A stretch of DNA of 64,000 nt from Pseudogymnoascus destructans (lineage: Eukaryota; Ascomycota; Leotiomycetes; Thelebolales; Thelebolaceae), in NCBI RefSeq assembly GCF_001641265.1, contig NW_020167520.1, forward strand, positions 744,001 to 808,000. The letters are read 5' to 3'. Of this stretch, positions 53,728 to 61,931 are shown one piece after another. The notes beneath the pieces are model-generated. The model had not been told where the DNA came from. It searched no databases and worked only from the letters and a program-made list of their open reading frames with translations. Each line of letters opens with the position of its first letter. Within the stretch, counting starts at the first letter, position 1. A program made the translations under genes and the position numbers.

Positions 53728-56700
53728 ATGCAACTATATGTGGTCGCTAAGATACAACAGCGACACCTCCGAGCAATGATTGACTCAGGAGCGACGGGCA
53801 ACTTTATGACAAAGAAAGTAGCAGACACGCAAGGTTTCAAGACGCAATTGAAAACCGAACCATACCCATTAATGGTCGTAGATGGAGAGCCCATCTCGAC
53901 TAATGAAGGAATGGTGACCCACGAAACGGTCCCATTGGAAATGGTCATGCTACACGGGCACAAGGAAACGATTCAGTTTGACATCGTGCACATGGACAAC
54001 CATGCGTGCATCCTTGGTGTGCCATGGCTCAAGAAACACAACCCCCAGATCGACTGGTGGAACGAGAAAGTTGTGATGAGCCAGTGCGCATGTGAACAAC
54101 GGACGGACACGCGACAACGGGAGAAACCCTCCCAGGGCCAGAAGGAGTTATGTGCAACCTCCGAGCTCGATGACCTAGCCCAGGCATCCTCACCGACGAG
54201 TATACCGGTGGAGTACAAGGAATACGAGCAATTATTCCAGGAAGGCCCTAAGAACGAGGCGCTTCCTAAGCACCAACCATGGGATCACGAGATACCTTTG
54301 GAGAAAGACAAGAGTCCACCGTTCGGACCAATATATCAGCTATCGGAAAAGGAGCTGAAGGTACTTAAGGAGTACATCGATGATAACCTAGCGAAAGGAT
54401 TCATCAGACCATCCACATCACCAGCAGGAAGTCCGGTGCTTTTCGTACCAAAGAAAGACGGCTCCCTACGGTTATGTGTGGACTATCGAGCGTTGAACAA
54501 CATCACAATCAAGGACAGGTATGCCCTGCCGTTAATCAATGAACTACACGATAGATTTCAAGGAGCAAAGATCTTCAGTAAGCTAGATCTGCGAGGAGCA
54601 TACAACCTGATCCGAATCAAGGCTGGGGAAGAGTGGAAAACAGCATTCCGCACCCGCTATGGCCTATTCGAGTATCAAGTCATGCCCTTTGGGCTAACAA
54701 ACGCACCCGCATCCATGCAACGACTGATGAATGATGCTTTGCACGAATACTTAGACATCTTTACCATTGTCTACTTAGACGATGTCCTGGTGTATTCAGC
54801 AACCAAGGAAGAGCATGTCAAGCATGTCAAACTTGTCCTGAAGAAACTAAAGGAGTACAGCTTACTCCTCAAACCAGAGAAGTGCGAGTTCCATAAAAAC
54901 CAAGTCGAATTCTTGGGTTACATTATTGGAACGCACGGCATCAAGATGGACCAAGCAAAAGTAACGGCAGTGTTGGAATGGCCAACACCGACCACGGTCA
55001 AGGAAGTGCAAGCCTTCCTAGGCTTCGCCAACTTCTACCGGAGATTCATCTCGGGATATTCCAAGGTAGCTCAACCACTCACGGAGCTTACCAGAAAGGA
55101 TCTCGAATTCAAATGGACGGACAAGGCAGAGGCTGCTTTTCAGGAACTTAAGACGAAGTTCACGGAAGCACCTATCCTTGCTACATTTGACCCTGCAAAG
55201 AAGATCATCCTCGAAACGGACTCTTCTGACTTCGCAATTGGAGCATGTCTGAATCAACCAGACGAGAACGGTAAGTTCAAACCAATCGCGTACTACTCTA
55301 GGAAACTGTCACCCGCGGAACTCAATTACGACATCCACGACAAGGAGCTACTGGCTATTGTCGTTGCCTTTGAGCAGTGGCGAGTATATCTTGAGGGATC
55401 CACCTACCCTGTGCAGGTATGGACGGATCACAAGAACCTCATATATTTCACCACGACCAAGGTTTTAAACCGCAGACAAGTCCGCTGGGCAGAAACCCTC
55501 GCAGCCTACAACTTCACGATAACCTATCGCAAGGGCTCCGAGAATGCAAGAGCAGACGCTCTCAGCAGACGGACCGACTACGCCGGCCCAAAGGAAGAAA
55601 GACCTAGAGCAATTCTGAAGAAAACAGATGCAGGAATACAGTACAACGAGTTACTAGCGACGATCTCAGTCATCGAAGATACAGAACTCGAGGAAAGACT
55701 CAAGAAAGCTTACGCAACAGACGAATGCGCCAAGCGAGTCTTGTCCAAAGTCGAAGGCGACTTCGCCATCGACGAACAAGGATTGATTCGATACAAAGGG
55801 TTAGTGTATGTCCCAAGTCAAATGAGACGCCCGCTGGTGCAAGAACAACACTCGTTACCAGCACACGGTCATCAGGGAGTAACACGAACCTTTGAACGAA
55901 TCACCCGACACTACTACTTCCCAGGTATGAGGAAGCAGGTAGAGACAGTGGTAAGAGAGTGCGACATTTGCAGCAAGTCAAAATCCAATAGGCACCTGCC
56001 ATACGGACAACTCAAGTCGACACCAGTACCAAAAGGAGCATGGAAATCAATAGCTTTGGACTTCATCGTCAAGCTTCCACCCTCCAAGGACCTGTTAACA
56101 GGAATAGAATATGACTCTATCCTCGTCATCACGGAAAGACTCACGAAATATGGGAAGTTTATACCATATCTAGAAGCTAGCGACGCCGAGGCGCTCGCAT
56201 ATACCTTCATTCAAGTCATATTAGCCGATCATGGGATGCCAGAAGAAATCATCTCAGATAGAGACAAGCTCTTTACTTCGAAATTCTGGAAATCATTGAT
56301 GGCGCTACTGGGAACAAATCATAAGCTATCAACAGCTTTTCATCCCCAGACAGACGGCCAAACAGAAAGATTAAATCAGACCCTTGAACAGTACCTGCGA
56401 AGCTATGTCAATCATCAACAGGACAACTGGGTTCAGATCTTACCCATCGCACAGTTTGCATATAACAGCGCGATGACAGAAGCAACGAAAGTCTCACCGT
56501 TCTTTGCCAATTATGGCTACCAGCCAGAAGCATATAGGCAACCAAGACCGGATGAATCACGAGCTGAACAAGCCCTGATCGTGGTGGAACAACTGAGATC
56601 GTTCCACGAACAACTTGCGACGGACATCCAATTCTTAAATGAACGATCCGCCGCATACGCAAACAAGAAGCGCAGTATGGAACCTGCCTTCAAGGAGGGG

Positions 56701-57180
56701 GATAAAGTATACCTACTCCGGAAACATATCAAAATGAAACGACCAAGCACAAAGTTGGACTTCAAGAAATTGGGACCATTCAAAATATTGAACAAAGTCA
56801 GCTCAGTTAATTACAGACTGCAGCTACCCAGGAAGTCTAGACTACACCCGGTATTTCATGTCTCACTACTGGAACCAGCAAGAGGAAATACCCCAATTGC
56901 GACCGACACTGAACTCCAACCCGAGAATGAGATAATCGAATATGAGGTCGAAGCGATCCTAGACAGAAGGTTAGTAGGACGTCGAGAAGAGTTTTTGATA
57001 AAATGGGAAAATTACGAACCTACGGATAATTCGTGGGAACCAACAAGGAACATCAGCAAAGAACTGCTGGAGGAATATCGACACCGCCATCCGCCAGCCA
57101 TTGATCCCAAGATGCAGGGGAGTAGGCCAGTGGATCGGAGGAAGCGGGGGTCCCGGTTACAGACGAGGAGGCAGCGCTAA
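53728..57180 (+). CDS. pol: Pol polyprotein: protease, RT, RNase H, integrase, chromodomain
   Basis: 1,150 codons from the first Met; the frame is open from 53647, so it is probably made as a Gag-Pol fusion. Protease: AMIDSGATGNF (DSGA, ~18-22). RT: LRLCVDYRALNNITIKD, FSKLDLRGAYNLIRI, IVYLDDVLVYS (YLDD, ~348-351). RNase H: LETDSSDFAIG, YDIHDKELLAIVVAF. Integrase zinc site HSLPAHGHQGVTRTF...ECDICSKSK (~709-755); catalytic D in ALDFIVKL, D in IISDRDKLFTSKF, E in DGQTERLNQTLE. C-terminal chromodomain ~1075-1120 (YEVEAILDRRLVGRREEFLI, KWENYEPTDNSWEP), which in chromoviruses steers insertion to heterochromatin. No stop or shift. Cut-off: ...RGSRLQTRRQR. Confidence 0.96.
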   Translation: MQLYVVAKIQQRHLRAMIDSGATGNFMTKKVADTQGFKTQLKTEPYPLMVVDGEPISTNEGMVTHETVPLEMVMLHGHKETIQFDIVHMDNHACILGVPWLKKHNPQIDWWNEKVVMSQCACEQRTDTRQREKPSQGQKELCATSELDDLAQASSPTSIPVEYKEYEQLFQEGPKNEALPKHQPWDHEIPLEKDKSPPFGPIYQLSEKELKVLKEYIDDNLAKGFIRPSTSPAGSPVLFVPKKDGSLRLCVDYRALNNITIKDRYALPLINELHDRFQGAKIFSKLDLRGAYNLIRIKAGEEWKTAFRTRYGLFEYQVMPFGLTNAPASMQRLMNDALHEYLDIFTIVYLDDVLVYSATKEEHVKHVKLVLKKLKEYSLLLKPEKCEFHKNQVEFLGYIIGTHGIKMDQAKVTAVLEWPTPTTVKEVQAFLGFANFYRRFISGYSKVAQPLTELTRKDLEFKWTDKAEAAFQELKTKFTEAPILATFDPAKKIILETDSSDFAIGACLNQPDENGKFKPIAYYSRKLSPAELNYDIHDKELLAIVVAFEQWRVYLEGSTYPVQVWTDHKNLIYFTTTKVLNRRQVRWAETLAAYNFTITYRKGSENARADALSRRTDYAGPKEERPRAILKKTDAGIQYNELLATISVIEDTELEERLKKAYATDECAKRVLSKVEGDFAIDEQGLIRYKGLVYVPSQMRRPLVQEQHSLPAHGHQGVTRTFERITRHYYFPGMRKQVETVVRECDICSKSKSNRHLPYGQLKSTPVPKGAWKSIALDFIVKLPPSKDLLTGIEYDSILVITERLTKYGKFIPYLEASDAEALAYTFIQVILADHGMPEEIISDRDKLFTSKFWKSLMALLGTNHKLSTAFHPQTDGQTERLNQTLEQYLRSYVNHQQDNWVQILPIAQFAYNSAMTEATKVSPFFANYGYQPEAYRQPRPDESRAEQALIVVEQLRSFHEQLATDIQFLNERSAAYANKKRSMEPAFKEGDKVYLLRKHIKMKRPSTKLDFKKLGPFKILNKVSSVNYRLQLPRKSRLHPVFHVSLLEPARGNTPIATDTELQPENEIIEYEVEAILDRRLVGRREEFLIKWENYEPTDNSWEPTRNISKELLEEYRHRHPPAIDPKMQGSRPVDRRKRGSRLQTRRQR

Positions 57181-57667
57181 CTGCCTGTTCCTCAGCCTCA
57201 ACAGCGTCACGCTTCTCAGCAGCCACACGTTCGGCCTCCTCTGCCGCATCAAGCTCGTCGAGGGTTTTCAAACCTCGCCGGAGCATATCTTTACCACGGG
57301 TTCGGATGAGGCGTTTCTGCTTCCGCAGACGAAGTAACTTCGAAAGGGTTTCTTCCTCTTCGCGATCCAGGCGATCCTCCTCCCGTTCGAGCTTCACCCA
57401 GTCGGGATGCTCAGGACCCATACAGTCACACTTTTCTTTCAAGTTGCGACGAACGCACTCGGCGCACCGCCGTGAATCATTTGGAGATGACACGCAAGTA
57501 ACGTTTCGCCTCACGCAGTTCGAGCAAGAATCCATTTTGGGTAGTTCGTATCCGTGGTTCTTTATTCGACGGACAAGATCGTTGCGTTCCTGGAGTTTGC
57601 GGGCAGTGTCAGTAGGCATGTTGCATGTTGAAGGACTCGCTGAGGAGCAGCAGAGTCCCGGGGACAT
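57053..57667 (-). CDS. antisense cysteine-rich ORF inside the gypsy element
   Basis: 204 codons opposite to gag-pol, between the end of pol (its 3' end overlaps pol's last codons) and the 3' LTR. Visible: MDSCSNCVRRNVTCV, then RRCAECVRRNLKEKCDCMG, i.e. two C-x2-C-x6-C units, followed by a coiled, Glu/Arg-rich helix (LEREEDRLDREEEETLSKLL). The two-unit Cys pattern resembles a zinc-binding fungal domain of unknown role seen with retroelements. The start could be MSPGLCCSS or an internal Met (MPTDTARKL). Two upstream-facing features support a real ORF: no stop over 600 bp and a regular amino-acid pattern. No promoter was seen. Function unknown. Confidence 0.6.
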   Translation of the reverse strand: MSPGLCCSSASPSTCNMPTDTARKLQERNDLVRRIKNHGYELPKMDSCSNCVRRNVTCVSSPNDSRRCAECVRRNLKEKCDCMGPEHPDWVKLEREEDRLDREEEETLSKLLRLRKQKRLIRTRGKDMLRRGLKTLDELDAAEEAERVAAEKRDAVEAEEQAVSAASSSVTGTPASSDPLAYSPASWDQWLADGGVDIPPAVLC

Positions 57668-57715
57668 GGACGTACTTATAGGATTCGAGACGAATGCCCA
57701 GGGGAAGGGAGCAAG

Positions 57716-58190
57716 TGTTACGACGGAACAAGAAGGCTGGCCAACTACAGGACAGGAAGGAGGGAGGTCGCATGAGACCGGCCCTGGTACCTGGAGGGGC
57801 AGCGGGGAATAGTAGTTCCGAAAGTATCATGTGACGGACTCGCAGGATGATGAGAAGAGTCCTAAGAGTCCAGGACTCCGAGGACTCGAGTGAGTTCCCA
57901 GGAGTCCACTAGGCACGTGACGGACTCGCAGGATGATGAGAAGAGTCCTAAGAGTCCAGGACTCCGAGGACTCAAGTGAGTTCCCAAGAGTCCACTAGGC
58001 ACGACGCCACTATATAAGTAGATAGTATTTCCTTAGATAGGAGCTTCGTGCTCAACTCAATACAGTATTTGTTATATACTAGTAACGTGTTACTTGAAGC
58101 CTTTGTGTCTGATCCCCTGCCTCCTCTGATAAGTAAACCTTTACGCAAGAGAACCTCTGTGTCTTCTATCGTTTAGAAGTCAGCGTTACA
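57716..58190 (+). repeat. 3' LTR (475 bp)
   Basis: TGTTACG...CGTTACA, preceded by a purine-rich tract (57698-57715, AGGGGAAGGGAGCAAG-like). Longer than the 5' LTR by one ~28-bp block. Differs from it by a few bases (for example CATGTG for CACGTG at about 57830). Confidence 0.93.
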
Positions 58191-59683
58191 CTCCTGCTGA
58201 GACAAAATATTGTATGCATCCTCTACTGTAAGTGCACCTCCTTCACGGATACAGTTCTTTTTAGCCCTGCGATGCTTGCTAAGCACTTCATTTGCTGCTC
58301 GAAGTGTATGGATCTCCTCTGTTAAAAGGGTATTCTGGTGAGCTAATCGCTCAGTGCCCTTTGCTAACGCAAAGACTGTCTCAAAAAGAGGTGTTGGCGA
58401 GCTTCCCTGGTGACGGGCAATCCTTTGCTTCACAAGAGTTGTCTGTGAGAGGGCCTCGGTAGGGTTGTGAGGTGTCTGGGAGACCCAAGGGTCGGCGTCG
58501 GCAGGGGTAAGGCAGGAGATGGAGTCCGTAACTTCACATCGAGCTTTGAAATAACAGCTTGAGGGTTGAAAGGCACTAGGCCAGCTCTACGGAATCCAGC
58601 CTGAGCGTTTTGGGTCGTTATTGACTCTATAAACACTGCTTGGAAGGCAAGGAAGAACTTGACCTTAGTAATATGGTTAATATGAGCCTTAATAAAGGTC
58701 TTGATTTGTCGCCCATATGCCCTTTTTAACACACTAAAACACCCAACGTCAAGTGGCTGGGTAAGATGGGACGAGTGAGGAGGCAAACAAAGAGTAATAA
58801 TGTTGTGAGCCTTACAATACTCCTGAAATTCGGCCGATTCGTGACTCTCGTGCCCATCTAACACAAGCATTCGATATGGACCCTTCGCACGAGTAGCAGT
58901 GTGTTTATCGAAGTGTTTGATCCATTCTAGACCCGTCTCATTATTTGTCCATCCATTAATTGTTGGCTTAATCACCCAGTCGTTTGGGAGGTCGGCCTCA
59001 GTGTGCCAATTCGTGAGGTGATTCTTCCCTTGCACTACTAAAAATGGAGGCACATTCCAACCCTCACTACTAATACAAGCAATCGCTGTTGCCCATTCCC
59101 GATTGCCAGGCTGAACTGCCTTGCCTCTGCCACATCGATCGGTATGTGTAACAACCATTGCTGGACAAATAACTCCCATCATAAACCCCGTCTCGTCGAA
59201 GTTGTAGAAATCGCAATCTAGAACGCCATATTTCTCCCTCATATTCCCAACAAGTCGAAACCACGCGCCAATAAGCTCAGGATCTTCGCACAAGGCCCTT
59301 TGAAAGTCATAAACGCGATTAAAACGCGTCTTTAACTGTGGTTGCCGTTGTACGAATCGATGGGCCCAGAGCTTTCCTACGAGGTTCTGTCCTTGCGATT
59401 TAAGAAGAAGATTAGCCATATCTTCAACACCAGCAAGTCGGGGCGCAAATCCTCTGGAATCCAGACTGAGTATATACTGAACAATTGTATCCTCTTCTAT
59501 ATTGTTTAATTTGTGACAATTCGATCGAGCTTCGGCGCGGGGGGTTCGGCCAGCCATTCTATCGCGGAGTGTTGATTCGGGCACTTTATAGATCTTTGCA
59601 GCAGACCGACAGCTGATTTTTCTAGATGATCGGATAGCTTCGATAGCAAGAATAATACTTGCTTCTTGAGTTTGAATTTCCAT
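58191..59683 (-). pseudogene. Fot1-like transposase C, main part
   Basis: Start MEIQTQEASIILAIEAIRSS at 59683. HTH (RSAAKIYKVPESTLRDRMAG), then LWAHRFVQRQPQLKTRFNRV, YNFDETGFMMGVICPAMVVT, MLVLDGHESHESAEFQEYCK and SSHLTQPLDVGCFSVLKRAY: all three catalytic Asp present and no stop over 417 codons. A 1-nt shift near 58510 (KLRTPSPA / DPWVSQTPHNP) changes frame; the C-terminal part (58433 down) continues with ARHQGSSPTPLFETVFALAK. It is cut at 58190/58191 by the gypsy element. Confidence 0.9.
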
Positions 59684-59783
59684 TTGTGGTGGTTGAAAAA
59701 ACGCGTATTGAAGTTAGTAGGTTGGAATGTGGGGGAAAGTGCACGACTCGGTGATATGCGCGACTCGCTGATAAACCACGTTA

Positions 59784-60638
59784 TACGCTTTATCAATAAT
59801 CATGATTATGATTACGACTAAATAATCATGATTATAATTGATTTTCTAACCCTGATTTTAAGTAGCTTTACAAACATATTTTGGTGCAGAGTGACTTTTT
59901 TGCGTTACGCCTTCCTAAACCCGAAGGCTTTTTCGTCTCGCCATTGTTTTTTTACAAGTTTGAAGTTACGAGGTGGGGTTTTAGTGACCATTACGCCACC
60001 ATGACCATTACAGCACCTCTTAACGTTACCGGTATTAGAAAAAGATTCTAATACCGAAGATGTTCCTATTTGCAAGGGAATGCATAGTAGACCGTCTAGA
60101 TACTATTGTACAAGAAGACAACGCGCCATCACACAATCATTACATTTAGCAGCGAGTATTTGAATTACAAGACATTAATCGCCTCTTCTAGTGTGCTAAC
60201 TCTTTAGATTTAAATGTCATCGAGCCGTGTTGGCTATGGATGAAAAGGAGGACTATAAGGAAGGGGGCACCAAAAAGTCGACCAGACGCGATACGAGCTT
60301 GGGAGACCTGTTAGGAAGATCTCCCTCAGTCGCAAATCCAAGCCTAGGTCGAGAGGATTCCTCAACATCTCCAGAAAGTCATCGAGCTAGAAGGCGGAAA
60401 TGAGTACAAGGAGGGGCGAGAAGAACACTGATTTCATAACTATGTACATAACTAAATTGTGAACTGTGGCGTTTCCTAGCGTGGGACAAAACTTTTGAAC
60501 GCTTCCTCCGTACTCCCACTGCCCTCTATGGCCGTTGACATACCCTAAGGGTCATATAACGGCCGGAACTGCTCGGTGAAACTATTACTCTAATTTCAAC
60601 CACATAAATATAAATTATTTGTATCCCCCAATATGTGC
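59784..60638. other. intergenic, no gene seen
   Basis: AT-rich, with short inverted words near 59800-59840. 3' side of the membrane protein gene. Confidence 0.45.
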
Positions 60639-61931
60639 CTACACCATCGCGTCATGATATTGTAGCACCTCCATTTTCACTCTCACACCCTCCCCCGTCT
60701 CCTCGCTCTCGCCACTAATACCACTCCTCACACTCCCCGCCTCCACCTTCGTCATACTCCCCATCTTGACACTCGTCAACCTCGCCTCCTCCTCCACATC
60801 CAGATTATTAAAACTCCTTCCCCCCGGCCTGCTAGGATACGTGCCTCCCGCACCGCTGCGGTTCGACCCCCTCACCGTCCAACTGGCGAAGAACGCGCGG
60901 CAGCTAGGCACGCACGCGCAGATGATGCTAAGGTGCACCTCGACAGCCGCCCAGAGCCAACCGAGGTAGCCGTACCAACTCACATCGTAGGTGCGCAGGA
61001 AGACGACGACGTTGTAGTACAGCCGGATGGAGGCGGCGACGATGACGATCAGCCCGGCGGAGAAGAGGGAGATGACCTGAAGTTTCTGGGTGGTGCGGAT
61101 TTTGAGTGTGAAGAGGGAGCGGAGGGGGATGGCGAAGATGATGAGGTCGAAGATGAGGGTGAGCACGCCGGCGGTGACCGCGTGTATTCCCTCTTCTATG
61201 CAGGTGCCCTCGGCACCGGGGATGAGAATTTTCCAGTAGTATGAGAGGGGACTAGGACGTGTTAGAGGTGGCTGTTTGGCTGGGGGAGGGGTTTGACAAA
61301 CCGGCACTGGACGAAGAGGATGATGAAAAGGACGACGTAACAGATAACCATTGAGCCAAGGGTGATTTTGGTGATGAGCTTGTCCTTTTCGACGAGGATG
61401 CGAAGGTAAAAGACGAGGATGGAGATTTTGGTGAGGAAGGAGGAGGCGAGGTAGAGGAGCATGCTTGCCCAGCTGACCTGTGATGTTGTTAGTCGATGTA
61501 GGATACCAGATAAGGGCCTGTGCAGTCGGGGCACATACCTTTCGACTCGTAACGCTATCCTCCTGAGGCAGATCCCACACGTGTATATCCCATCCATAAT
61601 TATTTATCGCGAGTATAACCCCCACCGTCAGGCCCAGCCCAACAATCTATCACGCGTTAGTCTCCATACCACCAAAACCAACCCCGCGCCTGTCTTAAAA
61701 AAGAGGCAGCGACCCGAACAAACATACCGCGGAAATCACAATTAACACATCATCCAACCCAACCCCCGCCTTCGTAATCGCTAATCTCGCATATAACCTG
61801 ATCGACACAAACAGGGTCACCAGCGCCACCAGGACGGCCTGGGTAATAATACTCTCGTTGCCACGGCGCACTGGATCGACATAATTGGGCTCTGGCCACG
61901 TCGCCGTGACCTCGGGCGGCGGGAACCTCAT
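60639..61931 (-). CDS. rhodopsin-fold fungal integral membrane protein (PTH11-like)
   Basis: Four exons, 61931-61728, 61646-61539, 61477-61302 and 61251-60639, give 366 residues. Seven hydrophobic segments fit the fungal 'Rhodopsin' family: IITQAVLVALVTLFVSIRLY, DVLIVISAIVGLGLTVGVIL, WASMLLYLASSFLTKISILV, ITLGSMVICYVVLFIILFVQ, GVLTLIFDLIIFAIPLRSLF, VISLFSAGLIVIVAASIRLY and GWLWAAVEVHLSIICACVPS. These are related to PTH11-type receptors; a G-protein link is inferred only. No CFEM domain is present. The C-terminal tail is Ser/Gly-rich with an acidic patch, typical of cytosolic tails. The start is the first ATG before MRFPPPEVTATW. Confidence 0.9.

Larger units (their letters stand above)
51220..58190 (+). 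mobile_element. complete Ty3/gypsy chromovirus-type retrotransposon
   Basis: 6,971 bp: LTR 51220-51666, gag, pol, antisense ORF, LTR 57716-58190, with 5-bp duplications CTCCT (51215-51219 and 58191-58195). Both LTRs begin TGTTACG and end CGTTACA. The LTRs agree nearly base for base except a ~28-bp deletion in the 5' copy within a tandem-duplicated block (see findings). gag and pol are open, so this is the youngest retroelement here and possibly active. Confidence 0.95.
51039..59781 (-). mobile_element. Fot1-like element C, split by a gypsy retrotransposon
   Basis: The right end is clear: TA at 59782-59783, inward tip ACGTGGTTTATCAGCGAGTC with two tandem ATCA(G/C)CGAGTCG(C/T)GCA units. The body (51066-51219 plus 58191-59683) is one transposase split by the gypsy element (51220-58190, duplication CTCCT). 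The left TIR was not found, so the left limit is arbitrary. Confidence 0.78.

Noticed and set aside
57306..57812. 168-codon plus-strand ORF running into the 3' LTR
   Set aside because: It is the complement of the cysteine-rich antisense ORF and of LTR sequence; amino-acid content is Arg/Ser-rich and shadow-like.
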